From: Bacteroidetes bacterium UBA1860
GTDB taxonomy: Bacteria > Bacteroidota > Rhodothermia > Balneolales > Balneolaceae
Length of the DNA stretch: 49,612 nucleotides
Direction of reading: 5' to 3'
NCBI GenBank assembly: GCA_002338335.1
Contig: DDIC01000053.1
Coordinates: 13,411 to 63,022, forward strand
A program made the position numbers and the translations under genes. Of this stretch, positions 25,128 to 33,572 are shown in pieces. Position 1 is the stretch's first letter; every line of letters begins with the position of its first letter. The notes under the pieces were generated by a model. The model ran no database searches, was not told the origin of the DNA, and saw nothing but the letters and a program-made list of their open reading frames with translations.

Positions 25128-26060
25128 TTAGTCATCAAATCGGAGCCGCACGGTGCCGCCAGAAGTGCTCGCACGGACAAGTGGCCCCCCACTCATAATC
25201 ACGCCTTCCATTTTGTTTCGCTCGGATCGTCCTGTAAACTGAACCATATCCACATCTACACGGGATCCTTTTAGATCGAGTTCGTACCCTTTTTGCAAAG
25301 GGATATCAATCGTAATATTACCACCGCTTGTATCGAGATCAATGTCCCCCTTGACTCGGGTTAATTCACAAGTGATCGACCCTCCTGACGTACGTGCAAT
25401 AACCGGGCCGCCATAAGATTCAAAGATCGTGATAGACCCTCCAGAAGAACGCACTTCGATCGAACCCTTCGTGTCCCTTACTTGTATCGACCCACCAGAG
25501 GTACGGGCAAGTAGTTGTCCGTTAATTCGTGAAAACGTCATGCTGCCACCTGAGGTTCTCACTTCAGCTGTGCCATCTATGTCCTTCAACTCTACAGAGC
25601 CGCCTGAGGTGCGTCCTAAAATCGTCCCTTTGATGCCGCTAGCATCAAGGCTTCCACCAGAGGTTTTCATTTCAAGCTTGGTTGTGGTTGGGGTGTAGAC
25701 TCTGTAAGAAATACTCGTATTATTTCGCCAATTCCAACCGTTTGAGTTACTCTCGGCCACGACAGAAATGGAGGCTCCTTGTTGCTTGACTACAATGGTG
25801 ACATCTTCTAAATCACCCTCTTTGATCAGTTTTCCTCCTTTACGTGCGAATATCTGCACTTCGACGGTTGATCTATCCGACCCAATCACCTCAATGGCCC
25901 CACCACTTGTTTCTAGAAGCAGCTGTGGGTTAGCAACGTCAAATACCTCAACTTGATAGGCATCACGAGCTTGCTGAGCATGCAGGTTGGAAAAGCCTAT
26001 TGCTACGAGTATACAGGCAGTAAGAATCGTATGGGTCAAACGGTGGAAACGTGAGGACAT
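25128..26060 (-). CDS. Secreted DUF4097-like beta-helix repeat protein
   Basis: A 310-residue exported protein of unknown function. The chosen ATG gives a signal peptide (THTILTACILVAIGFSNLHA, cleaved before QQ); 35 additional upstream codons would bury it. The mature protein contains nine TSGGS-type motifs, several exactly 18 residues apart, for example GRTSGGSVELKD, VRTSGGSMTFSR and ARTSGGSIQVRD. This regular ladder predicts a right-handed beta-helix or solenoid, as in the DUF4097 and DUF2807 groups of Bacteroidota. Surface adhesion or cell-envelope sensing is possible but not shown. Confidence 0.75.
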   Translation of the reverse strand: MSSRFHRLTHTILTACILVAIGFSNLHAQQARDAYQVEVFDVANPQLLLETSGGAIEVIGSDRSTVEVQIFARKGGKLIKEGDLEDVTIVVKQQGASISVVAESNSNGWNWRNNTSISYRVYTPTTTKLEMKTSGGSLDASGIKGTILGRTSGGSVELKDIDGTAEVRTSGGSMTFSRINGQLLARTSGGSIQVRDTKGSIEVRSSGGSITIFESYGGPVIARTSGGSITCELTRVKGDIDLDTSGGNITIDIPLQKGYELDLKGSRVDVDMVQFTGRSERNKMEGVIMSGGPLVRASTSGGTVRLRFDD

Positions 26061-26140
26061 GGGGCTATCGTTAGTCGAAAAGTTCTTTGTATACGACCTG
26101 TTTCTTTTAAAGTTTCGTATGCCCATTTGCTGTGATTTCG

Positions 26141-26148
26141 TACTTTTG
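26141..26148 (+). promoter_or_regulatory. Possible -7 element for proline dehydrogenase
   Basis: TACTTTTG matches TAnnTTTG exactly, 27 bases before the ATG. No clear TTG lies at the expected upstream distance, so the call is weak. Confidence 0.3.
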
Positions 26149-26175
26149 TTCACTTGATGATTCAACTCCTTCTAC

Positions 26176-27027
26176 ATGAAAACACCCTACATCTTTGCAA
26201 AGCGTTTCGTCGCTGGTGAGTCCTATGACGTAGCCGAAAAAAAAGTACAACGGATTAACCAAAAGAGGATCCGTGTAACCCTCGATTTATTAGGTGAAAA
26301 CATCAAGGATGCTACCACTGCCGCAGAAACCGTCGATGCCTATATCGAGTTGCTGGAACAAATTAAAGCGTCAACGTTAGATAGCTCCATTTCTGTGAAG
26401 CTCACGATGATGGGATTGGATATTTCGGAGGAGGTTTGTTATGCAAATCTATCGAGACTCCTAGATACAGCGAAAGCACACAACCAGTTTGTGCGCATCG
26501 ATATGGAGGGGTCCGATTACACCCAAGCCACGATAGATTTATTCAAACGTGCACTTAAAACCTATCAAGGACATGTGGGCATCGTCCTTCAAGCATACTT
26601 ACACCGTACTGAGAAGGATGTGGCTGATCTGGCCGCACTAGGAGCGGACATTCGACTGTGTAAGGGGGCTTACAGGGAGCCGGCCAATATCGCCTTACAA
26701 TCCATGGACGATATACGAGCAGCGTACAAAGAGTATGCAAAGGTCTTGATTGAAAAAACAGCTTTCCCACGGATGGCGACTCATGATGGATCACTCGTTA
26801 CGTGGCTCCAGGAGTATGCAACGTCTGAAGGACTGGCCAAGGATCGATTTGAGTTTCAGATGTTGTACGGATTGAGAGAAAAAACTATGAATGAGCTCTC
26901 CGCAGATGGGTGGAAAACATGTATATACGTCCCTTATGGCACCATGTGGTTCCCCTACTTCACGCGCCGCCTGATGGAAAGAAAAGAGAACGTTTTCTTT
27001 ATCGCGACGACGCTATTAAAGCCCTAA
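26176..27027 (+). CDS. Proline dehydrogenase (monofunctional)
   Basis: FAD enzyme oxidising proline to pyrroline-5-carboxylate, first step of proline catabolism toward glutamate. The 283-residue TIM-barrel protein lacks the second PutA half and is close in size to the short bacterial ProDH. Conserved blocks are VGIVLQAYLHRTEKD, DIRLCKGAYREP, FEFQMLYGLRE and YVPYGTMWFPYFTRRLMER, the last two lining flavin and substrate. It is a single-gene unit between convergent and divergent neighbours. Glutamate dehydrogenase at 33573 could continue the pathway. The P5C dehydrogenase is not in the window. Confidence 0.93.
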   Translation: MKTPYIFAKRFVAGESYDVAEKKVQRINQKRIRVTLDLLGENIKDATTAAETVDAYIELLEQIKASTLDSSISVKLTMMGLDISEEVCYANLSRLLDTAKAHNQFVRIDMEGSDYTQATIDLFKRALKTYQGHVGIVLQAYLHRTEKDVADLAALGADIRLCKGAYREPANIALQSMDDIRAAYKEYAKVLIEKTAFPRMATHDGSLVTWLQEYATSEGLAKDRFEFQMLYGLREKTMNELSADGWKTCIYVPYGTMWFPYFTRRLMERKENVFFIATTLLKP

Positions 27028-27071
27028 GATCTGGTTCCTAGATTGTCTTCTCGACCGTTATTCTTCGACGG

Positions 27072-29003
27072 TTATTCCTTGGAGGGTTCCCACGTATTGT
27101 TGCTCCGATCCACATCTGCCAAAAGCATCGACTCGTCAATGGTGATAGAAACGATCTCATCGGTAGGCACCGGTACTGAGAAGGTATAAGACGGTTCTAC
27201 CCATGGCCAGTCTTCCTGAACCATCCACCCTTCGGCTTGTTCAGGGTTAGGAGTTTTCTCTCCACGCATCAGGCGAAGTGGGATATAAAATGTCCAAACT
27301 TGGCCATTTAGGTCAGTCACTTGGACTTCCAATGGCATCGGGAAGTCACCCAGTCTCTCCAGTGTTACTTCGGTTTGAGGGGCAGGCGTTGTGGACCCTT
27401 CGGTCGTGGTTTGTGTCGCGGGGGACACGGCAGCGATTGCGTAATCCACGTTCTTGGTGGTCTCAACGAAGTATTCATAATACCAGTCAAGAATCATGTC
27501 TCCTTCGTGTTCAAATATCCTTAAGAGATCTTTCCCACGTGGGTGCTTGAATTTCCATTCTTCAAAGAATCGCAGCATTGCACGATCGAAGACTTCTTCG
27601 CCCAGCATATATTTGGCTTGGCCAAGAAAGACAGCACCCTTTGAATAGGCTGCAATTCTGTAAGTAATATTGATCGTGTAATGGTCTGCATGGGTCGTCA
27701 TCACCTCTTCACGACCGGTGTTTGCGAGTGCTATATACCCTTGATATCCTGACAAGGTGCGCCCACCAAATAGTGCCTCCACAATTTCATCTGTCGCATA
27801 AGAAGTGAAGCCCTCATCCATCCAGGAATAATAGCTTTCATTAATTCCTAGGGCACCGTGATACCATGAGTGCATGAACTCATGTACGGTAACACCTACT
27901 AAAGATTGTAGTGAGCGATTTCCAGTGATTAAGGTCCCCATGATATATTCCATACCACCGTCACCCCCCTGAACGATCATGTACTCTGGGTATGGATATA
28001 GCCCAAAATGTTTGTTGGCATACTCAAAGCCTTGGACGGTAAGCTCGGGGAGTTGCTCCCAATTTGCCGTGAGTTCAGCCTGTCTGTCAGCGTCTGCATT
28101 TTCTGCCACCACATCTTGCTGATAGAAAAATCGTAATAATGGCCCCCCTGGCACTTGCGCTGTGGTATGAATGTAATCTGGATCGGCGGCCCACATAAAG
28201 TCGTGAATATTTTCCGACATAAAGTGCCAACGACGAAGTTCTCCATTTGTCGATGGGGCGCTCATGTCTGGTGTTTCACCGACGGCAGTTGTATACCCAT
28301 AACCCACTTCCTCAGGATTTTGCAACACGGCTGTTGCTGAGACAACATACTCAGGATCAATATGAATGGTCACATCAAAGGTGCCAAAGGGTGCATAAAA
28401 CTCGCGCCCGATATATGGATTGGGGTGCCATCCATCTTCATCGTAAGCTGCCACTTTGGGATACCATTGTGACATCGAAAACTCTACGCCTTCCGCATTA
28501 TCGCGACCTGAGCGACGCACCTGAAGAGGTACTTGCGCCTCCATTTCCATCTCTAGGGTTGTACTTTGTCCAGGCTGAATGGGCTCGGCTAGTTCCACAA
28601 CTAAGATGGTACCTTCCTCCGTGTACTCAACGGGTTGACCGTCTTGAGTCAGCGACGTGGCCTGAAGATAGCCAATTTCATCAGGTTGGAGCTTAGAAAT
28701 GCGATCTCGAATCCGTCGATCTGGGTCTGCAATCGTCAGAGAGCGAACATCCATCATGCTTCCTGGCTGAAACGCATTAAAAAATAGGTGGTAGTACACC
28801 TTGGTGATCACATCCGGGCTATTGTTGGTGTAGATCACCTCTTGCGTGCCAGTATATTGATGGGCCTCGGCATCTACTTTAATGTCCATGGTGTAGGCGA
28901 TTTCTTGCTGCCAGCGCGTATTTCGCTGGGCATCGGCTACCTCCACAGTGAGTAGAGTCATTAGTAGTAATAGGGAAACGAAACGGGTTGATACGTGCGT
29001 CAT
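27072..29003 (-). CDS. Secreted M1-like zinc metallopeptidase
   Basis: A 643-residue exported gluzincin. A signal peptide (STRFVSLLLLMTLLTVEVAD) precedes a beta-sandwich N-terminal domain. The zinc site is VTVHEFMHSWYHG (HExxH) with the downstream glutamate in SWMDEGFTSYATDE; the exopeptidase-type loop GGDGGMEYIMG lies upstream. Catalytic tyrosine region ITYRIAAYSKGA is present. A threonine- and glutamate-rich stretch follows the catalytic part, then a C-terminal beta domain. It is expected to trim peptides in the periplasm or outside the cell. It follows recR by 65 bases on the same strand. Confidence 0.9.
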   Translation of the reverse strand: MTHVSTRFVSLLLLMTLLTVEVADAQRNTRWQQEIAYTMDIKVDAEAHQYTGTQEVIYTNNSPDVITKVYYHLFFNAFQPGSMMDVRSLTIADPDRRIRDRISKLQPDEIGYLQATSLTQDGQPVEYTEEGTILVVELAEPIQPGQSTTLEMEMEAQVPLQVRRSGRDNAEGVEFSMSQWYPKVAAYDEDGWHPNPYIGREFYAPFGTFDVTIHIDPEYVVSATAVLQNPEEVGYGYTTAVGETPDMSAPSTNGELRRWHFMSENIHDFMWAADPDYIHTTAQVPGGPLLRFFYQQDVVAENADADRQAELTANWEQLPELTVQGFEYANKHFGLYPYPEYMIVQGGDGGMEYIMGTLITGNRSLQSLVGVTVHEFMHSWYHGALGINESYYSWMDEGFTSYATDEIVEALFGGRTLSGYQGYIALANTGREEVMTTHADHYTINITYRIAAYSKGAVFLGQAKYMLGEEVFDRAMLRFFEEWKFKHPRGKDLLRIFEHEGDMILDWYYEYFVETTKNVDYAIAAVSPATQTTTEGSTTPAPQTEVTLERLGDFPMPLEVQVTDLNGQVWTFYIPLRLMRGEKTPNPEQAEGWMVQEDWPWVEPSYTFSVPVPTDEIVSITIDESMLLADVDRSNNTWEPSKE

Positions 29004-29068
29004 AGGGTGGGTGTGTTTTTTATGTTCCTTAGGGTTGGACGTAGCATGTTCAATGTATTCGTTTTACA

Positions 29069-29680
29069 TCAAAACGCAGTTCGGTTGCTGAATGCTCTTG
29101 TTAATGTCGCATCATCAATATACTCAAGATCTGTTCCCATCGGGATTCCGTAGGCAATCCTGGTCACAGTGACACCAAGCGGTTCAACAAGCTTTTGGAT
29201 GTAGTAGGAGGTGGCCTCCCCTTCAGCATCCGGATTCAGTGCAAGAATCACTTCCTTGACTGGGGTTTCAGGTGCGGCTTGACTAATCCGTTGAATTAAC
29301 TCTTTAAGGCGAAGCTCATCTGGCCCTATTTGATTCATGGGAGATAACACGCCATTGAGTACGTGGTATTGCCCTTGAAATTGATGGGTTTGCTCAATGA
29401 AATACATATCCTGGAACTCTTCCACTACGCAAAGTTGTCCTGTAGCTCGCTTTGGATTCTCACAAATTGCACAAGGGTCTGTATCGCTGAATGTACCGCA
29501 GGTTGCACAGACCTTGACTTGGGTTTTGAGGCTTAGGACTGCAGAGGCTAACTCTTGCAGTGATGATTCGGGTTGCTTAAGAAGATGAAGCGCCATACGT
29601 CGCGCTGACTTTCGTCCCGTTCCAGGAAGCTTTGCAAGTTCTTCAATCGCCCGCTCTAGTGCCTCAGAGGTAATTTTCAT
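29069..29680 (-). CDS. recR: Recombination mediator RecR
   Basis: Ring-forming protein that with RecO loads RecA at gaps. The 203 residues show the N-terminal helix-hairpin-helix LAKLPGTGRKSARRMALHLL, the zinc finger CATCGTFSDTDPCAIC, and the Toprim domain with VEEFQDMYFIEQT and LALNPDAEGEATSYYI. Length is typical. It starts 24 bases after the end of the tau frame of dnaX, the common dnaX-recR arrangement, but the ybaB/ebfC gene often found between them is absent. Confidence 0.96.
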   Translation of the reverse strand: MKITSEALERAIEELAKLPGTGRKSARRMALHLLKQPESSLQELASAVLSLKTQVKVCATCGTFSDTDPCAICENPKRATGQLCVVEEFQDMYFIEQTHQFQGQYHVLNGVLSPMNQIGPDELRLKELIQRISQAAPETPVKEVILALNPDAEGEATSYYIQKLVEPLGVTVTRIAYGIPMGTDLEYIDDATLTRAFSNRTAF

Positions 29681-29704
29681 GTGATGGGTTTACGGATTAA
29701 TCAT

Positions 29705-31377
29705 CTACTGTTTGAGCTCAGCGCCGAAGCGTTTGACCAGCTCTGCCACAACGGGGTCTTTTTGCTGAATCTCTTTGAACGCTTCAAAGGGATCTCGTGT
29801 GGATGCAGGGGCCATGAGAGAAGGGTCCACTTGGACCTTTAGTTTTGGCTTATGTCCCAGATGCTGCTTAAGCCACTCTCGAAGTGTCGCATCATGCTCC
29901 TCAATCATCTTTACACCAAATTCGGAGTCGACTCGTAACTCAAGAGAATCCTCTTTGTAGTTTGTAATAACGGTTTTTTGAAGTTGTAAGCTTAAAAAAC
30001 GACTCACGGTTCCATTCAGGTCAGAGACCCATTGCATCCACTGATCTTGGATGGTTTGTAAGGGTAACGGCGTGAATGAGTCACCGCTGCCGATCGAGGG
30101 TGACGCAGTCGTTTTGGAAGAGGCTACCTCCCCATTTTCGCCGAATAACTTTGGAACGGGACCAATCGCCGTAGTGCTTTTGGGCGGTGGGGGAGGCGGT
30201 GCGGAAGGCGGTTTGGGTGAGGCAGTCGGCTTTGGTGGCTCAGCCGGTGGCGCCGTGTTTAATCTTTTTTTTTTGCCCCAGATAGCTGGGACTTAAGTGC
30301 TGCCAATTCAGAGGATGGCGTCATGTGTGCAAGTTTGGCAATCAGAACCTCAACCTGTATTCGAGGTTGTCGTGCCTCCCTCACATGCATTTGTGCTTGA
30401 TTCACCAAATGTATACCCCTAAGTGCATCTTCCGAGCTCAACGCTTTGGCGGCTTCAAGGTATCGTTGTAGAGTATCCTGTGTCGCTTCAATGTAGGGAA
30501 CAGTTTGCTCATCCTTCGCCAAATAGATATGACGAAAATGCTCCGTCATCGAGCCGAGAAATTCCTGAATATCGATTCCATCTTGCATTAACTCTTGGAA
30601 TCGAACCAATGCATCTGCTGCATGCCCTGTACCTAAACAACCCGAAAAAAGGAACAAGTCCTCAACGTCAACGGCATGGAATGCCTCCAAAATTGCGCTA
30701 TAGGTAATAGATGTCCCACAAAAGGCTACTGCTTGATCCATCAGGCTTAATGCATCTCTAAGCGCTCCGTCAGCACGTTTCGCGATCAAGTGTAGCGATT
30801 CTTGGTCGATCGTAATGCCCTCTTTCTGTGCAATCACCGAGAGCCTAGAAACAATCTCATCCGTTTCGATACGACGAAAATCAAACCGTTGGACGCGAGA
30901 AAGAATCGTAGGAAGTACTTTGTGAGGTTCCGTTGTCGCAAAAATAAATACAACATGTGCGGGCGGTTCTTCTAAGGTCTTGAGTAACGCATTGAACGCC
31001 GCTTTACTGAGCATGTGCACCTCATCAATGATGTACACCTTATAACGACCATTTTGAGGGGGTATTCGAACGCTTTCCCGAAGGCTATGGACATCCTCCA
31101 CTTTGTTGTTGGAAGCAGCATCAATCTCTGTGATGTTGAGCGTTTGGTTTAGCTGCTCACCATCTACAGAGCCATCTACATGATTAATAGTTCGCGCCAG
31201 TACCCTAGCCATCGTTGTTTTACCGACGCCCCGGGGGCCACAAAACATGTACGCGTGCGCAAGGCGATCATGTTCAATCGCATTCTTAAGTGTATTACTT
31301 ACATGCTCTTGCGCGACAATATCCTCAAAGGAGGATGGGCGATAAACTCGGGTCAGTGCGCGGTACGATTCAGCCAT
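29705..31377 (-). CDS. dnaX: DNA polymerase III tau subunit (full product, by -1 slippage)
   Basis: Clamp-loader ATPase and replisome organiser. Zero-frame reading from 31377 gives a 372-residue product that stops at 30259. If the reading slips by -1 (or RNA polymerase adds one A) on the A10 run at 30265-30274, the frame stays open to 29705 and gives about 557 residues. The extension begins KKRLNTAPPAEPPKPTASPK, a Pro-rich linker, then a folded domain starting QWVSDLNGTVSRFLSLQL, as expected for tau. Walker A is GPRGVGKTTMARVLA and the SRC-type arginine finger reads LSRVQRFDF. The zinc module between INH and EIDAASNN is missing. A sequencing error in the homopolymer is the main alternative. 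Confidence 0.85.
30259..31377 (-). CDS. dnaX: DNA polymerase III gamma subunit (short zero-frame product)
   Basis: The zero-frame product of dnaX, 372 residues, contains the AAA+ module and the oligomerisation domain, and ends GAKKKD. Its stop lies two codons after the A10 run, the same design as gamma in E. coli and Thermus, where both a short and a long product are made from one gene. Walker A GPRGVGKTT, Walker B YIIDEVHMLS, and sensor 1 IFATTEPHKVLPTI are visible. The three cysteine pairs of the canonical zinc loop are gone: the segment reads INHVDGSVDGEQLNQTLN with no cysteine. Confidence 0.7.
   Translation of the reverse strand: MAESYRALTRVYRPSSFEDIVAQEHVSNTLKNAIEHDRLAHAYMFCGPRGVGKTTMARVLARTINHVDGSVDGEQLNQTLNITEIDAASNNKVEDVHSLRESVRIPPQNGRYKVYIIDEVHMLSKAAFNALLKTLEEPPAHVVFIFATTEPHKVLPTILSRVQRFDFRRIETDEIVSRLSVIAQKEGITIDQESLHLIAKRADGALRDALSLMDQAVAFCGTSITYSAILEAFHAVDVEDLFLFSGCLGTGHAADALVRFQELMQDGIDIQEFLGSMTEHFRHIYLAKDEQTVPYIEATQDTLQRYLEAAKALSSEDALRGIHLVNQAQMHVREARQPRIQVEVLIAKLAHMTPSSELAALKSQLSGAKKKD
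30265..30290 (-). other. A10 slippage site with upstream hairpin in dnaX
   Basis: On the minus strand CCCAG-CTAT-CTGGG (30290-30277) forms a perfect 5-bp hairpin with a 4-base loop, then GC, then ten A residues (30274-30265), then GAT TAA closing the short frame. A CGGCT/AGCCG stem (30246-30242 with 30231-30227) lies downstream. Homopolymer A runs in dnaX are known slippage sites in Thermus (transcriptional) and E. coli (ribosomal). Confidence 0.8.
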
Positions 31378-31416
31378 GGTGGAACTTACAAAATCTACAC
31401 CTTAAGGGGGGCTCTA

Positions 31417-33564
31417 TCAGAGATTTTCCTCGAAAAATTCAAAGATCCGTTCATACTCATCAATCCACGAATCTGGATCTTGAAATCCATGCGGTTCGGA
31501 CGGATACATCATCATATCAAAGTCCTTATCCCCTGCCTGGATCAAGGCTTCGATGTATTGTGCAGCATCTTGGAACCCTACATTATCGTCAACAAGACCA
31601 TGCAAAATAAGTACAGGTCGTTCTAAATCGTCCACTAAATCGAGTGGGCTACTCCGCTCATAATGCACTGGATTGTCTTCTGGGGTTCCAAGCCTCGGTA
31701 GCGTATACCACGGGTTTGCGTAGAAATAGTTTCGCCAATTGGTCACCGCGCGCAATGCAGCAGCTGCATGAAAATGATCAGGTTCAACCGTTGCAGCGTA
31801 CAGGGCCATAAAGCCCCCATAACTTCCTCCATAGATTCCAACCCGGTCACGATCCACATAATCCCCATTTTCGGCAATCCAATCGAGTCCATCGATGATA
31901 TCTTGGGTGTCATATTTACCCATCCAGTTGGTGACATCTTCCCTAAACTTGCGACCATATCCAGTGCTATGGCGATAATCCACTTCGACCACAACGTATC
32001 CCCGGGTAGTGAGCCACTGATGGAACATATATTCACGGTAATAACTATTTGAGAACCCTTTAAAGACATTTTGGAGTGACCCCGCACCATGCACAAATAC
32101 GACCGTGGGGTATTGCTTGCCAGACCCTGGCTGATAGTCCTCTGGAGTAAGAATCGACATGGATAATCCTGTCTCCCCGTCACGACCTGTAAAGCGAACA
32201 TACTGTTCCGTTTGCCAGTCGATTTGAGTGAACGCTTCTGGGACGGTTTGTGTCAGTTGAATCTCACCTCGGGGCCGTCTTAAGTCCAATCTGTACAGAT
32301 CATAGGGTTGATTAAAGGTTGTATAGGCGTACAGAAGATGTCGTTTATCTGGGCTCAGGCGAAATTGATAGCGGTAGCCCTCCGCTTCGGTTAATGTTTC
32401 AGTCGAGGCGTCACGAAGATCGAGTAAAGCCACCTGTCGTTCGCCTAAATCTTTTTGCGTCGTCGCCATGACAATCATTTCATCATCCACCCACTCCGCA
32501 AATGGGATGTCGTAGGATCCTGTAGTGTATTGCTTCAAACCAGAACCATCCGGCGAAACAGTGTAGATGTGGTTCCAACCCGATTGCTCCGATTGAAACA
32601 TCAGCACATCCTTAGAGGGTGCGAAAGCCATGTTTCGGCCATACATCCAGCCCTCTGTTGAATCTTCAAACACGATGGTCGATTGCTCCGACGCAGATGC
32701 CCATACATGAATTTGACGTTTTTTCATGGGTGCATCGACCGCATCCAAGGCTAGGTATGAACCTGTGGGACTCACCTGTGTGCTGACCCATCCTTTTGAG
32801 CGCAATAACTCCGTTGAGGAGGTGGAGTCGAGGTGCATTACCGAGTAGGTCGTGGTGTAGAGACCTCTTCTTGATTCCCCAGGCTCCACAAAGGTGTCTA
32901 CATACTCAGGAAAATAGACAAGTCGTGTGTCCGAATTATCCCGAGAAACCAAAAGAAGGTGTTCATTGGATGCCCAGCCTGCAAAATTTTGGCCGTCTGC
33001 GTTGTCGTTATCTAAGACCTTTTGGACCGATCTGTTGCCCATCGTCATGACCCAAATATCTCCATCCTGTGCCCACGCTATCTTGGATCCATCTGGTGAC
33101 CATTGGGGCAAGGGGAGGCGGTCTTTGGATGCGATAATCTGCTCCGGGTTTTTGAATCGGTGATTTTCCATTGTGGCGGATGCCAGAAAAACGGCTTGGT
33201 CTTCGACATACAACGCCTGTGATCGATCAGGAGATAGGCGATAACTAAGGGTCGCATCGGTGCCAACTGTATCTACAACAGCACCTTTAGCGTCCACAAC
33301 AAATGTTTTACGGCCTGCTTTGGCCGAATCATTCCAAGTAAAATAGATTTGCTGGGCGTCGGGGGAGATCGCCCTCAAACTGGGACGTACACCTGGCAAA
33401 AAAGGCTCATCAAAGATGCGATGAAAGGGTAGGTCCGCAGGGGAAGTGATGGCAGGGGCGTCCTGCGCTGAGAGGGTGACTTGTGCTTGAGCATGGGGCG
33501 TGGATGCAATGAGGGCGCACGCCAAAAAGGCCCAAAGATGGGGTGTCGTGATGGATCGATGCAT
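31417..33564 (-). CDS. Secreted S9 family serine peptidase (dipeptidyl-peptidase IV-like)
   Basis: A 715-residue exported prolyl-oligopeptidase-type enzyme. A signal peptide (PHLWAFLACALIASTPHAQA) precedes a beta-propeller domain and a C-terminal alpha/beta hydrolase. The catalytic triad is Ser in GIYGGSYGGFMALY, Asp in LHGLVDDNVGF and His in PSEPHGFQDP. The domain order and size match DPP-IV-like S9B/S9C peptidases that release dipeptides in the periplasm, complementing the POT importer. It lies 8 bases downstream of gdhA and 39 bases upstream of dnaX on the same strand. Confidence 0.92.
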   Translation of the reverse strand: MHRSITTPHLWAFLACALIASTPHAQAQVTLSAQDAPAITSPADLPFHRIFDEPFLPGVRPSLRAISPDAQQIYFTWNDSAKAGRKTFVVDAKGAVVDTVGTDATLSYRLSPDRSQALYVEDQAVFLASATMENHRFKNPEQIIASKDRLPLPQWSPDGSKIAWAQDGDIWVMTMGNRSVQKVLDNDNADGQNFAGWASNEHLLLVSRDNSDTRLVYFPEYVDTFVEPGESRRGLYTTTYSVMHLDSTSSTELLRSKGWVSTQVSPTGSYLALDAVDAPMKKRQIHVWASASEQSTIVFEDSTEGWMYGRNMAFAPSKDVLMFQSEQSGWNHIYTVSPDGSGLKQYTTGSYDIPFAEWVDDEMIVMATTQKDLGERQVALLDLRDASTETLTEAEGYRYQFRLSPDKRHLLYAYTTFNQPYDLYRLDLRRPRGEIQLTQTVPEAFTQIDWQTEQYVRFTGRDGETGLSMSILTPEDYQPGSGKQYPTVVFVHGAGSLQNVFKGFSNSYYREYMFHQWLTTRGYVVVEVDYRHSTGYGRKFREDVTNWMGKYDTQDIIDGLDWIAENGDYVDRDRVGIYGGSYGGFMALYAATVEPDHFHAAAALRAVTNWRNYFYANPWYTLPRLGTPEDNPVHYERSSPLDLVDDLERPVLILHGLVDDNVGFQDAAQYIEALIQAGDKDFDMMMYPSEPHGFQDPDSWIDEYERIFEFFEENL

Positions 33565-33572
33565 GGAGCTTT

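Noticed and set aside
27050..27078. Imperfect direct repeat CGACCGTTATTC / CGACGGTTATTC between proline dehydrogenase and the M1 peptidase
   Set aside because: Two short imperfect copies form only a 5-bp hairpin with no T run; too weak to call a terminator or a repeat family.
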